Part shown: one piece after another, positions 36,058-49,165 of the stretch
Layout: each line of letters opens with the position of its first letter
Position numbering within the stretch: position 1 is the first letter of the stretch
Assembly: GCF_000321225.1 (NCBI RefSeq)
Contig: NW_004450458.1
Span: 670,574 to 734,573, forward strand
Source of the DNA: Odobenus rosmarus divergens
Lineage: Eukaryota > Chordata > Mammalia > Carnivora > Odobenidae
Length of the DNA stretch: 64,000 nt
Direction: 5' to 3'
Notes under the pieces: generated by a model
Told to the model about the DNA's origin: nothing
Databases searched by the model: none
What the model saw: the letters and a program-made list of their open reading frames with translations, nothing else
Translations under genes and position numbers: made by a program

Positions 36058-36268
36058 GGGCACATGGGTGGCTCAGTTGGTTAAGCGTCTGCCTTCGGCA
36101 CAGGTCATGGGATCGAGCCCCACGTCAGGCTCCCTGCTCAGCGGGGAACCTGCTTCTCTCTCTCCCTCTGCCTGAAGTTCTGCCTACTTGCACTCTTTCT
36201 CACTCTCTCTGTCAAATAAATAAAATCTTAAAAAAAAGAGAGAGAGAATCTCAAAACAAACAAAACAT
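36058..36268 (+). mobile_element. Can-SINE
   Basis: Can-SINE with head GGGCACATGGGTGGCTCAG, a shortened middle and a GA/CAAA-rich tail extension. The duplication AAACATTTCAG flanks it at 36047-36057 and 36269-36279. Confidence 0.93.
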
Positions 36269-36279
36269 AAACATTTCAG

Positions 36280-38454
36280 GCTCCGTAAAAAAAAGACAAA
36301 GAATATATAAATACAGTGAACCCTTGGGATCATCAGATAGTAGTACTGAAATAAAATGCACAAAATAAAATTCTGTGTGGGCACAAGAAATAGTTTTCTG
36401 AGCAGATTATTAATCTCAGCCTTGAGTTACTAACAGCATGAACACAGCAACTTATCTCTCTGCCTTTTTGCTACATAATGTCCAAGCATGACTGAAAAAA
36501 TATATACTTACTTTGGAAATAGAACAACTATTTGTAAAGATGATTCAGTCAGCAGGATGCTCTAGTTGGCACTCCCTAATTCTATTTTTGCAGAGAGGAG
36601 CTGCTGCCTTTAAAAAGAGACACTGAAACTTAGAATATGTTAAACCACTTTTGCTGCACATTTTTGCCTGGATAAATTTGCTTAATGGTCATAACTTATG
36701 CCCTGACAGATAATCTTGTGCCAAATGCTTGGAAGGTGAATGAAGGAATTACTCAGTCTAACTAGGAGGCTGAAATAGAACAATTTCCAGAAAAGCATTT
36801 GCATTTTTTGACTGTTGCCGAACACTATTTCCTACTTCTGTTTACTGTATTGACAGTGGAATGTTGCTTAAGTTGCCTATAAAAGGAATTTTCTGTTACT
36901 TTAACATTGACTGAACCTATCTTTCCTGGGGGCGGTGGTGTAGGGCAGGGGGGTGTGATGAGGATGGCAGTGATGGGGCAGGGGATGGGAAGGGAGTGGT
37001 GATGAAGAGTGATAAAATATGAAAGGTTTCTAGAAAGAAAGAGAATCTTCAAGTGAAAATGGCTTAGACATATATAAATAAGTGGGCATATGTGCATACA
37101 TACACACATGTAATATATGCACATATTAGATATTATAATTACATATATAACTGGTAAATATATATATATACATGTATTTGGTTTCCTTAATAACATCTAG
37201 TCCTGAAAAACCACCATTACAGAGCCCCATGCCTCCATGGATACTATTTAGTTTGTGGGTGATGGGATTGTTCTATTAGTGTTACAATAACGCTTCCATA
37301 ATACCATCTGCTAAATCTACCAGTCAATCAATTCATCAGTTAGCTGGTTGTGTCCAGGGGCCTGGAGTTCTGCAGTAGGATAAGGCTCCTGAGCTTCTTG
37401 AAGGACCATGTGTCCAAAGCTTTAGTTGGAAGAAAACACATCAACCCAAGAACCATGATTAAACGTTCCTTCTTTGACCAGCATATGTGACAATTTAGAG
37501 ACTCTTATTTAGAGAAAGGTTGAACAAGGGATATATATATTACCCAAAAGAGTGAAGAAACACAAAAAGCACCTTTTTAATAGCAGGACCAAGAAGATGA
37601 GAAGCAAAGGAAGGAAGAAAGCCAGCACAAAATGAAAGGAGGATGTGCCCAACAGAAGTTCAAGGCTTTGATAAAATCCAAAGAATCCATTTTCAGGCAT
37701 CTGCCTGGCCTAATCTGTTAGAAAGAGAAAGGGCATTTTTTTCTTTCTCCTGGCTCAGAAAATACAAAATTCAAAAGGAAACTGGAAATGAAGAAGCAGC
37801 AAAGGTTATGTTGCTTCTTTCATAAGAGACATGGTAGCTTCAAATGAGGCCCTGAGAAGGAAAAATGAGAAGTGTTCCTAAAAATAAATAAATAATGTTT
37901 CCTTGAGATGCTCTCTTGCACCAAGGAAAACACATAAAGGAAATGGGGTGTTAGGTACTGTTCTTTCGAACTCCAGCATTTTGAGAACCCTTTCTTTCCC
38001 AGCAGGGAGGTGTGGGGGTGGGGCCCCCGGACTTTGCCTTCAGCTTTCAACCTTGCTCCCTCCCCTCCCACCCCCATTCATCACTGCTGCAGGGAAACAG
38101 AAAGAACTTGGTTCTCTCTGTAAACCCCCACTCAGATGCATCTGTTTTACGTACCTCTAATATTCGGAGTGTGAAATATTGACTATAAATACATGATGGG
38201 AAGGATGTAGAATGTTTTTTAAACCAAAATGTGCTTTGCAATGTGGAGTTATTAATATCAGGAATAATAATAATACCACCTGAAGATCTGGGAATCAACA
38301 GTTTAAAGCTGTCTCTATTGTTAGTGGGAAACGTTTCTGCAGGAAAGCCAAAGGTGTAGCACATTTTTGTGTGCTCATGTTTTTGGTGATGGTTTTCATC
38401 CGGGCAGTTATTTGCTGTGGTCTAAAACAAATATTTATCAGTTAACAAGGAATT
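36280..38454. other. Single-copy DNA with AT/CA-rich patch
   Basis: Positions 37066-37175 form a TATATA/CACACA-like patch, and the 123-residue minus open stretch across it (36825-37196) is a composition artefact. Positions 37820-38160 are less AT-rich, with short open frames on both strands and no domain. No gene is called. Confidence 0.4.
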
Positions 38455-38650
38455 TGGACTGGGCTTAGCAGGGCAGTTCTGCTGGTATTGTCTGAGCTCG
38501 CTCATTCACCTTTGGTCAGTGGGAGATAGTCTAGGGGCTGCTTGGTCTAAGATGGCCTTACTCCATATTTGCCTATTGGTGCTGTCACCTAGCCTGGGAA
38601 AAACACACTGACTCAAGCATCTCCAACAAGGTAGCCTAGGCTCATGTCAG
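38455..38650 (+). mobile_element. Fragment of an unassigned mammalian interspersed repeat
   Basis: GGACTGGGCTTAGCAGGGCA, GTTCTGCTGGTATTGTCTGA, TGGTCTAAGATGGCCTTACT and GGTAGCCTAGGCT occur in the order of a common LTR- or MITE-like mammalian repeat that I recall but cannot name safely. Truncated on its right by the L1 at 38680. Confidence 0.4.
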
Positions 38651-38679
38651 CCTCAGGATTTCTAGGTACCCTACAACCA

Positions 38680-38840
38680 AAACAATTGCACTCTCTAGGT
38701 ATTTACCCAAAGATACAAATGTAGTGATCCGAAGGGACATCTGTACCCCAATGTTTATAGCAGCAATGTCCACAATAGCCAAACTATGGAAAGAACCCAG
38801 AGGTCCATCAACAGATGAATGGATAAAGAAGATGTGGTGT

Positions 38841-38882
<42 letters not shown>

Positions 38883-39308
38883 GAATATTACTAAGCCATC
38901 AAAAAAATGAAATCTTGCCATTTACAATGCTGTAGGCGGAGCTAGAGGGTATTATGCTAAGTTAAATAAGTCAATCAGAGAAAGACAATTATCATATGGC
39001 TTCACTCACATGTGGAATTTAAGAAACAAAACAGGGGAGCATACAAGAAGGGAGGGAAAAATAAAACAAGATGAAACCAGAGAGGGAGACAAACCATAGG
39101 AGATTCTTAATCATAGGAAACAAACTGAAGGTTGCTAGAGGGGAGGTTGCATGGGGGGACGGGGTAACTGGGTGATGGGCATTAAGGAGGGCACGTGGTG
39201 TAATGAGCACTGGGTGTTATATACTACTGATGAATCACTGACCTCTACCTCTGAAACTAATAATACACTATATGTTAATTAATTGAATTTAAATAAAATT
39301 GAAAAAAA
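38680..39308 (+). mobile_element. 5'-truncated carnivoran L1 3' end with expanded AC tract
   Basis: Begins inside the ORF2 C-terminal region (AATTGCACTCTCTAGGTATT) and runs through CCACAATAGCCAAACTATGG, the 38-bp AC tract (38843-38880), TGGAATATTACTAAGCCATC and a 3'UTR with TAACTGGGTGATGGGCATTA to an AT-rich end at 39308. Low divergence suggests a fairly young carnivoran insertion. A 78-residue minus frame inside is not a gene. Confidence 0.92.
38843..38880 (+). repeat. (AC)19 microsatellite
   Basis: Pure AC dinucleotide run of 38 bases within the L1 ORF2 relic. Confidence 0.98.
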
Positions 39309-42153
39309 ATTCCATTTGCTCTCCTCCACCTCTACCCATCTTGAACATTTGATGTCAATGTGAGCTAAAAGCAGTATTCTAGGTGTGATTACCAGCATGC
39401 TGAAAGGAGGACTATCTTTTCCTTCATTCTATATTCTTTACTTCCTTTAAGGAAGTCTTAGATCACTCTGTTAACTCAGATTATATGGGCAGCCACAAGT
39501 TTCCCTATGCACAGATGCTATTGTGGAAGAATGATATATCATCATATATCATTATACATCATTAATAAGAATATAAAATCCTTATATTCTTATTAAATTT
39601 AATTTTGCAATATCGATCTCATTTTTCCCTATTGCTGAGTCCTCTCAGAATCCTTATATTTGCTTACAAAGTATTTTGACATTATGGAGGTCATCCATGA
39701 ATTCAGCCAATGTGCTTTCAGGATTTTCATTCAAGTGTTGGATAAACTATCGAATAAGACGGGGCTGAGGACAAAATTCTACAGCAGGTCACTAGGAACC
39801 TACTTTCATTTCAACTAACGGGCATCAAGATAACTGGTCTAATGGCAATGCCATCTTGTTTTATGTGTCTGCCTCACTCCAGCATGGAGCAGTGGACTCT
39901 TTGTAAAATTCATCACTAAAATCTAGTTATGTGGTGACTTATCTCATTCTCCTCATTCACCAGACAAGTTAACCTGCCCAACAAGAAGTGAGATTAGTGC
40001 AGTTTCTGGTGAAAACTACTTCCTTTTACTAAATCTTCACAAGATATTCCCAATTATAATTATTTCTGAAACTGACTTTAGTCTAAGCAGTCGATATTAA
40101 AAACCACGATACTTACCTCCTCTGATTTCCTGGTATTTTTTTCTATGCTCCACAGGTTATTCCCCAAAGAACAGTGGCAATGGGTTCCAATGATTCTTCA
40201 GTAAACTCTTTCTCCATCTCCTGGTACATTATTCCCCTAGGCTAGCAGACCTGCTTATTGCTCATAAGACAGCTGTATGTGCCCTTTGCTTAGCTCAAAT
40301 ATCGAAACTCTCACACAAATCCATTCCTCCATTCAACATGTACTTATTAAACACCTACTATGTGTTAGGCACTGGAACTTTTAGCTGGAGGGCCCTTTTG
40401 AATGAGCATGCCTAGAAATAAAGCCAAAGAATAATTTTTTATGCCATGCTTTGGACTTTGAAATTCTTCTGTACACAGTGGAGATCTGATGACTAGTTTC
40501 AAGTAGGAAGGTGCTATAATTAAATCTGTGGGTTAAACAGATCTTTCTAGAAGGTGATTAGAGTATGGTATAAGGCTACAAGTGAGGAGACCCATACAGT
40601 AACCTAAGAGGCACGTAGTGAAAAGCTGAATTAAGATACTGGCAGTGGGGATAAAAATGAGACACACTTAGCAATGGAATACATTTAGGAATGGGAAGAT
40701 CTTGGCAATTGATTGAAGGGAATGGGGGTGAGAAACAAGATTCTAAAGTGACTGTCCTTAGTTAACTGTCCTCAACTAATTGGACAGCTAGCTGGACATT
40801 TACTGAGAATGGGGATAGGTTATGGATTTTATGTTACTATTTCCAGGATCACACATATTTTATTAAATTGGAATTATTCTGGGAATAGCCTGGCAGTCAC
40901 AATCATTTCCTGTTTCTCTCTTTCTTTTCTTAATACTTGGTGACTATTGTGATTGCATGATCAGGTGGAAATATCCTAGAATACCCTGAAACTGTTGAAC
41001 TGTTAGCTCCCTTTAGTATCTCATGTGGTTGACAGATCTTAATATGTTTCTTAGACATTTTAAAATTTGTCTTTCATTTGACCATATTTCACCTTCCTCA
41101 CAGTGGTTACTAAGAATTCATTTTCTCTTAAACATCCCATCATGTTCATTTTGCCAGTAAATTTCTCTAAATCTAAAAAAGATCTGGATTCCCTCCTCCC
41201 TTACTTTCTAGAACATGAAATGATCAGCAGTCAGTCTAGAATTTCTCAGATGCTCTGCTTTTCTGCTGAATGAGATTTAGAGCTTGTGTCTTGATACTTA
41301 AAATTCATTACCACTTGCTTATGCTTCTTGTTTTTTGTGTCAATTTTATGATTTATTTCAAAAATACACTATCCATTTCCTACATCTGGCCAAGAAGTCT
41401 GTATGATACAATCCTACCACTTACACATCGGGGGGAGACACTGGATCAGACTCGTAGAATTTCAAGCCTCAAAAGAATTGGAGAGCCCACCTAATGTTCC
41501 CTTTACAGATAAGAAAATTTGAGAGAGAGAGTTTATGTGACTTGTGTAAGGTTAGTTAGGGGCAGAGCCAGGACTAGAACATATGTCCTCTGATGCTTAG
41601 CCAAATTTTGTATTATGTTTTTCCCTTGGCAGGAAGTCAGACACTAGTACTCAAGCAAAGAATTTAGGGTATTCTACTTTCAGCACTGCAGGAGCCCAAT
41701 GACACACTAAGAATATAACTCAGAAATGTATGATTGTGTGATGCTGTGAATATATCCTTATATGGTTATAGGTAGACCCTTGGGTACTGATGTGGCTTTA
41801 GCTACATGCTTCAGCCTAAGGAGCCCACAGCTCTGGCATCCTTGATCCAACAATTTCCTTTTCTCAGGGGTGGCTCTGACCACTGCAGAGATCTCCGTGA
41901 ACACCCATGGCAACAGCAAGAGCTGTGTCCACTCACTGCATCATTAATCATGTATGTTTCCTTTTGCATTGTTTTGTCTGGTTCAGTAGTAAATCTAAAA
42001 GAAGGTGGCACATAACCAAGCCCAAGTTATTATTCTTGTTCATCTCTAACCTTGAACCAGCCCTTTGTGGTCAGGTCTATTTCAAGGAAATTCCAGAAAG
42101 TCCCCTTTTACTGCAGCTCCCTGGAAACAGGGTACCCATGATATCTAGCAAAA
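39309..42153. other. Mostly single-copy DNA with two ancient repeat fragments
   Basis: Holds a perfect 15-bp-arm palindrome at 39562-39596. At 40315-40390 is a MIR/L2-like fragment (CATGTACTTATTAAACACCT then TGTGTTAGGCACTGG). At 41440-41620 is a MIR-like antisense fragment (TTACAGATAAGAAAATTTGAG, GGGGCAGAGCCAGGACTAGA). No gene is visible. Confidence 0.5.
39562..39596. repeat. Perfect 15-bp inverted repeat with 5-base loop
   Basis: TTAATAAGAATATAA and its exact complement TTATATTCTTATTAA are separated by AATCC. Confidence 0.95.
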
Positions 42154-42222
42154 ATAGATAGATAAATAGATAGATAGATAGATAGACAGATAGATAGATG
42201 ATAGATAGATAGATGGATAGAT
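42154..42222 (+). repeat. (GATA)n microsatellite
   Basis: Imperfect GATA tetranucleotide run with a few GACA and GATG variants. Confidence 0.95.
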
Positions 42223-45200
42223 AACTCCAGCAGGCAGAAGGGTGTGTTACTCAGAGGGGTCACATAGAGCTGGTGCCTGGCAAGATTGTCTGTAGAAGCC
42301 ATTGAGCCCTGAATAAAGGGGAGTGACTCATAAGATGAACCATGTGCCATGATCTGGCAAATGTTCTTGGGGAGGAAAAAAAAAAAAAACCATCTGGATA
42401 ATACTACCCCACCTGCTTGAAGGAGGTGTTGTCATTGACTCGGAAGTATGAATCAGCCATGCTAATCAAGCTCTTGGCCCCTGAAGGCCAAGAAATAATG
42501 TGAGGATCCAGCATCAAAATGTGGTGCCAGAAATCATACAGATTGCCCTCTGTTGAGGCTCCTTCCCTCTGGGACATTGGAGTGTTCTTGTGGGATCAGG
42601 GAACAGTATAGATGTGATCTGTAGGGAGCACTTGCCCTTGATCCCTATAGAACAGACAGCAGCCACTGAGTTTCTGTTCTTTTAATTTAACTTCTGTAGA
42701 GCAACTGAAATGAAACATCTTGGCCGTCTAATATGAAAAATTATCTAGACTTGGGGAGAGAAAAATGTGATGCCTCCATCATTTCTGTCCCCCTCACCCC
42801 AGTTATTAACCTAGGATGTTCTTGCTCTGAGATATTGGTATTACAGGGAGTCATCTGAAAGTGAGAGGAGAAGTTGGAAACTAGAATTCTCTAATCTTAT
42901 TTCCTGCTCTGCCATTGGCAGATTGCCTCATCAGAGGTTCTTTGACAAGGACAGTCATAGATCTGGGGACAGATGCCAGTCGCCTGTCCCATTGATAAAG
43001 GATTGCAATATAATATTGTTTCTTCTTAAAGTGAACACATCATTTTTTCATGTTGAAGAGGAGAGATGTTTATATTACTCACCCTTCTGTCTCATAAACA
43101 TTTTAGTTCTTTCAAATGGCATAATACGACAACATCATACCCATTGCTAATTTATTTCTTCAAGCTTGCTTTCATCTCTAAGAGCTATGGGCACCTCAGG
43201 TTTACCAGTAGGCTGCCCCAGGTTTATACCCACATAGCCTGAATTTGTGAAAGTATTGTATTCTTTCCTTCTTCCTTAATAGAACTAGTCCTGCCAGTCA
43301 AATTCTTTGAGGCTGTAGGACAATGCACCCATAGATCACAAAACAGTATAACATGAAAATTGATTTAAAGCATCCATAGAAATGTGGGGTAGAAGGATAA
43401 TTTTCCATTGCATTGTCAATTTGGGTTTTAGTTCTTCTCATCCTGGGCTCTGTGGCATATTTTAGATTCTACCAAGATAATATCTTGGGGTTCCTAGGAA
43501 ATGAATCTGAACTCAAGTGACCAGTCCTTATTTTGTTCTTGTTGAGCTTGAAATTTCCCCCCAAAATAATCTGATTACATTATCTCAGCGTCAAATACTT
43601 CTATTGGGGCTATTTGATGCCAACCACCTATTTATAAAGTGGCAGGTATCTCTCAAACCTAGTGACATTGGCCAAGACACCTGTCCTTGTCCAATTCCAA
43701 TCAGCTGTGTCCAGAGTAAACACAATAACTGATTTTACTTCCCAGGCCAAGCTTCCTGTGCAAGTCAGAACTACCGAGACCAAGACAGAGGATTTAGGGC
43801 CATTTTTTTTTTCCTTAGGAGGGGGGTGTGCCATTGCAGGCACCTAAAACTTCATGAACTCCCCCACAGTGCATCCACTATCCCTGCACCTCATGTGATC
43901 ACCCCAACCATTCAAGTCCAGCCACTATACAGAATCACCTAAGCCCAGACTCCAGAAGTCATTTGTATTATTGCAAAGTCTGCTGTCACTACACACTTTG
44001 AAAAGAAGATCATCAAAGGACTTACCTGTTACGGCACCCCTCTGAAGTTCATCAGAGAAAGTTTCAGATGGCCTTGTGATTTCCCAGATGAAAGGGATGA
44101 CAGAAGTGCAAAAATAATGGCATTAAATAAGAATGAAGAACATTGGAAGATCAAGTGTAGTTTGGGGGGAAATTAAAACTAAGAACAAAGGAAAGGAAAT
44201 TAAATCCAGGGCCTGTTCCTTAAAAGGTTGAATTTTGATTTTTGATCTTGAAAAATAAGTTTTCGAAGAAAAGCTGTTTCTAACTCTGCCCATCTTCTAG
44301 GTTTTTCTGTCTTCCATCTATTGCATGATTTGGAGGGAAGAAGGGATTCACTGGCGGTAAAGTGATCATTAGATTTAATATTTAAAAATAACGACTTGTT
44401 TATATAAAATGATGGCAGTCTACAAACCTGTCACAAGTGTCTAGGTCCGTGCAAACAAAGAGGAGAAAGAAATGACTTGCAGAAGTATAATAAAACCACA
44501 CAACAAATTTATCATGGCTATTCCATTACTCTTTTACTATTCATCTCCCTGGTAAAGATACAATGTTTCATTTCAGGTAGAAAATATCAAGTAAGGAGCA
44601 TTCATAATTGAATACTTTCAAGAACTAATATGTGGCTTTTCCTCTTTTCCTCTACTTTTCAGCCTCTCTGGGGAATTCCAGAAGGCCTGTTGTCAGCCAG
44701 ATTGACAGTTATCCATTAAGATAGCAATGGTTTTAGATTGCAAGATGTGTTTGCAAGATTGTTAGAGTCAATGCCCTCATTAAGAAAAATGGAGACCATT
44801 TCCCACACACATTTGCCTAGAATAAATAAAATATTTTCAAAAAATTCAACACTGGTCTTAACTAATGGGAGGAAACTGTGGTGGTCAGAGTACAGAGTTG
44901 CCAGCCTGGAGACCACTTTCCCTGCCTCGTTTTTCTGGACAGTCATAGAGACAAGGTCATCTGCCCTAGGTTTCTCAAAGGCACAGAGAGATTAAATAAG
45001 GCAAAAGATGTGATGATTCTCTGAAAAATTTTAATTAATATCCAGTGAGAAAATATATACAGCCACGGTGCTTTTGTATCTGTGTGATTATAATCCACGA
45101 GGAAGAAACCCATTCTGGATGGTGGAATGACAGATAGGAAGCAGCACCAGCCTTAAGCAAAGTGGGAATTACTGAGGCATTGGTTAGGTACCACTTCCTG

Positions 45201-45489
45201 TAGGACTGCTAGTGAGAACCACTTTGCTCCACCAAACACAAATATGGCAGAGCCCTCCACTTGTCCTCCACCCTGACTCCCTTGTTCCTATCTCCCCTTA
45301 AAGCTTTCTTACCTCATGACTCTTCAAAGCAATTTGAGATGCTGTGCAAATGATTTCATACATCATTATCACCCGGGTCTTTTTGCATTTGAACACGGAA
45401 CAATTCTAAAACTATAGGAATGACTTTAGTGGAACAGATCTTGGGTTCCTCTTCATTCATTCATCACTGTGTTCTTCAAGCTTTTGATC
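42223..45489. other. Single-copy DNA, no recognised gene
   Basis: About 3.3 kb without a classified repeat apart from an A-run at 42377-42390. Short open frames (for example 44738-44995 +, 85 residues) show no domain. A candidate zone for conserved non-coding elements. Confidence 0.4.
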
Positions 45490-45720
45490 ACTGATCCAAC
45501 AAATATTTAATGGAGTGTTGACTAAGTGCCAGGCAATGTACAGAAACTGGAAATGCAGCAGAGAACATGAGGAACATGGTCTGGACCCTCATTCAACTGA
45601 CTTGGGAATAGACATCCAAATAGAGATGAGGGCTTTGATGGGGCAGCCTGGGGTGCTGTGGGAAGCTTTTAGATCTTGGGACAAGCTTCTTGGGAGACTC
45701 TGGGAGCAGTGAGTAGTTTT
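45490..45720 (+). mobile_element. L2/MIR-like fragment
   Basis: CCAACAAATATTTAATGGAG, TAAGTGCCAGGCAATGTACA and GCAGCAGAGAACATGAGGAA match the common ancient LINE2-type phrase. The downstream part is weaker. Confidence 0.55.
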
Positions 45721-48079
45721 TGATGCCTACTACTTAGGAGAGTGATATCCTCATCTACAAATAGGGTCAGTTCTGTCCAGAAGAAACTACTGGGAAAGGA
45801 GAAAAAAGGATCGTTATTGGAAGTCAAATGCCCTAAGTGGAGCCGCAGATCTACTTAACCAATTATGTTTTTTGGAGAATTCATTCAACTTTTCTGAGCT
45901 TCAGCTTTCTCCTCTGCAAAACAAAACAAAAAACAAAGGCAGGTGAGTTTTGTGGTCCTTATCAGTTTTATACTTTTATATCGAATTGTTTTTTGAATAC
46001 TTAAATTAACCTTTTCAAGTCTAAGTTCCAACATGTAGTTCTCCTTGAATATCTCCAAGCCTAAATTTCATTGCCCACCCATTTTTTTTTCAGTGAAACT
46101 CTTGGCTTCTGATCATTTCTTGGAAATCTCATACAAGGGCCTGGCTCAAGTGAGTGATAACCATGTATTCTCTGTTGTCATCCCACAGGCACTGAAGAAT
46201 GGGCTGATAACCAATCTGGGATGCTCGACAAAGCCCAGCCCTCCCCATCAGATGTCTTAGCATATCAAGATTGGAATGCCTAGGTCCATTGCCCATGGCA
46301 AACTTAATGAACCTTGCCAAGTGGGGTAATGGGAAAGATTGAAGTAAATGATAATTCTCAAATAGATAAGCACACTTCATCTTGCAACCCTTCCTTGTTA
46401 TGCAGCTTTAAAAAACATGACCCTCATAGAGCCAAATCAAAATGACAATTTCTCTCAAGCATATCATTATAAAAATGAAAGGAACTTTAGAAGTCATTTG
46501 ATCCCATGATCCCATGCCTATATTTCAGAAATGAGGAAATTGAGGCTCAGATAGGATAAAATATTTTGACCAAGAACCCACAGCTGGCTGGAAGCAGCCC
46601 AAGACCAGAACTCAAATTTTCTGATTCCCAAGCGCTGGGATTCTCTCTTTCCTTCACCTTACTCTATGATCCCCAGATTGTACCATTTGTCTTTAAGCTG
46701 TTCATACTCCAAAGTGACCCCAGGCTCTCTTATAGTCTGTTCTGGTTCCTTGTCTCTGCAGAGGAAAGAGGATTTCCTTATTCATCCTTAAATTTACTAC
46801 CACATCTTTAGATCATTCATCACTCACTGTGTGGGTGCCACCCTTACTGGAGGGCTTCTGCTCCCTGCCTCTGGAAATCCTATTTCCTTCGCTGTCTGCC
46901 TTTCTCATGGGCTAGCAGTGTCCCTGATTCAACCAAATGCATTAGAGTCAACACAAAGCAAGAATGCCGAGGAACCAGTTAGGGGAGCTGTTTTCTTACC
47001 AGTTCTGTGTTTTTATGAACCTCTTGAGATTTGAATGGCATCTCTGGGGAACAAATGCTAGAACCTTCAGTGGAACCACAGAGGACAGAGACATGCCCCG
47101 AGCAGGATAGATAAGGCCTTGGTAGATAAGGCCTTTGGTTGAACTGGAGCCTGGGGCAAACCCTTTCATTGTTGCCCTGCATTTAGGAGGGCATGCAGAA
47201 AGACCTGAGAGGAAGGTGACCGGTCCAGCAGCCCTGAGCTCCAGCACCAGCTTTTGGCTCCAACAGTGAGTGGTACAAACACAGGAGGGAACATGAATGC
47301 TATGCCACTCTCCTTTCTCGTGTACAAGGGACATAGATTTTAATTACAATGATTTCTGGAAATTTATCCTCATTTTCTCTGACAGAGAGGAAATGTGGGA
47401 ACTTTTTACATTCTCTTAAGAAGGTGAGCAGCAACTACTTGGCACACCCATTACAGGGAAAAAGTCAATAAGCAACGAGAACAAGATAAATAGATGATCA
47501 TATTGATGTATGTAGACCAACGACTGTTTCAACACCATAATCTCTGCGCGCATACACATACATACACATTTACCTTCAAGAGTTGCTAACCAATCAGTAT
47601 GCATTTATCAATGATCTATGTGAACAGCACTGCACGAGTAGTTTTCTTTGACGTCTGAATTCCAAAATTAAAGTGAATTGGTAAGTAGGCAAATGTAACC
47701 CTATCTAAGCAAGTAGAGAAAGCAAGCCCCAAAGTATCTCATACATGCTTTGACACAGTGTTTGCAAAGGCCAGGTCACCCACCTGTTGGTTATTTTAAG
47801 AAGGGGAATTCTGGCAGCAGCTGGGACTCTGCCATAAATAACTTGCACACCCGTGTTCTCACGTTGAGCACTTCTTGTCACATCCTTCCAAGGGACCTTG
47901 ACTGGGGAGATGTCTCAGGAGACCATGCTTTCCAGAGCCATAGAAAATGGCGCCATCATAACTTGCTTCTCCCCAGCTCCTTCCGTCTGCAAGCTCCCAA
48001 TCAGATTCAAGAGCCTGTCCACTGTTGGAGGGTCAGAAGAATATGCACAAGAATAATCACTGTCACCCTCTGAGGTCAT
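45721..48079. other. Single-copy DNA with one MIR-like fragment
   Basis: At 46490-46660 an antisense MIR-like fragment is visible (AGAAATGAGGAAATTGAGGC, CCACAGCTGGCTGGAAGCAG). At 47105-47135 AGATAAGGCCTT is repeated twice in tandem. Several open frames of 60-112 residues lack domains. Confidence 0.45.
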
Positions 48080-48400
48080 TTACATCAACTCCATTAAGTA
48101 AACCCACTCACATTGCAAAATCATCCAATAGCTCCTCATTACCATTAATTTTAACCTCAAAAATCCCAGTCATAGTATTTGAAGGTCTGCCAAAGCGCCC
48201 AGCCTCCCCACGATTATGCTCCCTGCCAACCCCAGCAGCACTGGTTCCTCCCTGATTGCAATGGACTCTTTCCTTGATTTACTGGTTGTTCTCCCAGAAC
48301 GGTGGCTTTTCCGTTGCTGAGAAGAGCTCACCATCCCTTTTCTCCCCAAAGCCCTCCCTATCATGCAAAGCAGAAGAAGCTTAACCTGGGATATACGTCA
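48080..48400 (+). mobile_element. Possible L2 fragment
   Basis: Weak resemblance to the L2 3' region (ATTGCAAAATCATCCAATAG, CTCCTCATTACC). Confidence 0.35.
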
Positions 48401-48531
48401 TATACCCATGTGAGGTGTGTATACACACACATATACTTTCTACATAATGGCCATTTGTAGGTAGGCTCACCTGCTCAGTGCTAAAGAAAATTCAAGTCAT
48501 TCCAAACCATGACATACATGAATTCATCCTC

Positions 48532-48625
48532 AAGACTGGCATTACATAACTAACGAATCATCGAATACTACATCAAAAACTAACTGAACATAAAAAAAAA
48601 AAAAAAAAAAAAAAGACTGGCGTTA
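48532..48625 (+). mobile_element. 68-bp L1 micro-insertion with target-site duplication
   Basis: Body 48545-48612: 44 bases of carnivoran L1 3' end (CGAATCATCGAATACTACAT, CAAAAACTAA) followed by a long A-run. It is flanked by AAGACTGGCATTA at 48532-48544 and AAGACTGGCGTTA at 48613-48625 (12 of 13 match). Confidence 0.85.
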
Positions 48626-48724
48626 AAACAAGACCAAAAACACCCGTAACTTAGTGAGAGCTTGAATTGCTGCCTTCATGGGTCTTTGTCATCCAAAAAG
48701 ATTCAGAAGGTAGCTCAAGTATCT

Positions 48725-49165
48725 TTTATTTTGTTGATTTTTTTGAGAGATAATTAATGGATACCATTATGTTAGTTTCAGGTAAACGGTGCACCACAGT
48801 AAGTCTGGTTAGCATCCGTTACCATACAGAGTTACACATTTTTTTTTCTTGTGGTGAACGTTTTTAAGATCTACTTTCTTAGCAGCTTCCAAATATACAA
48901 TATAAGTGTTATGAACTATAATCACCATGCTATGTATAACATCCCCATGACTTAATTATTTTATAACTGGAAGTTTGTATCTTTTGACCACCTTCAATCA
49001 TTTTGCTCACTTCCTATTGCCTGAAACCACCAATCACTTCTTTTTATCTGAGTTCAGTTTTTTGTTTTGTTTTGGTTTGGTTCTTAGATTTTACATATAA
49101 GTGAGATCATATGATATTTGTCTTTCTCTGGCTGACTTATTTCACTTAGCATAATGCCCTCTATT
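48725..49165 (-). mobile_element. L1 3'UTR, antisense
   Basis: Complement of an L1 3' end: ATTATGTTAGTTTCAGGTAA, TTTTGACCACCTTCAATCAT, TAAGTGAGATCATATGATAT, CTGGCTGACTTATTTCACTT. Truncated on its right side. Confidence 0.8.

Noticed and set aside
36825..37196. 123-residue minus-strand frame
   Set aside because: Driven by a TATATA/CACACA-rich patch; composition artefact.
46996..47334. 112-residue minus-strand frame
   Set aside because: Single-copy sequence, but no domain, no splice context and overlapping frames of similar length on both strands.
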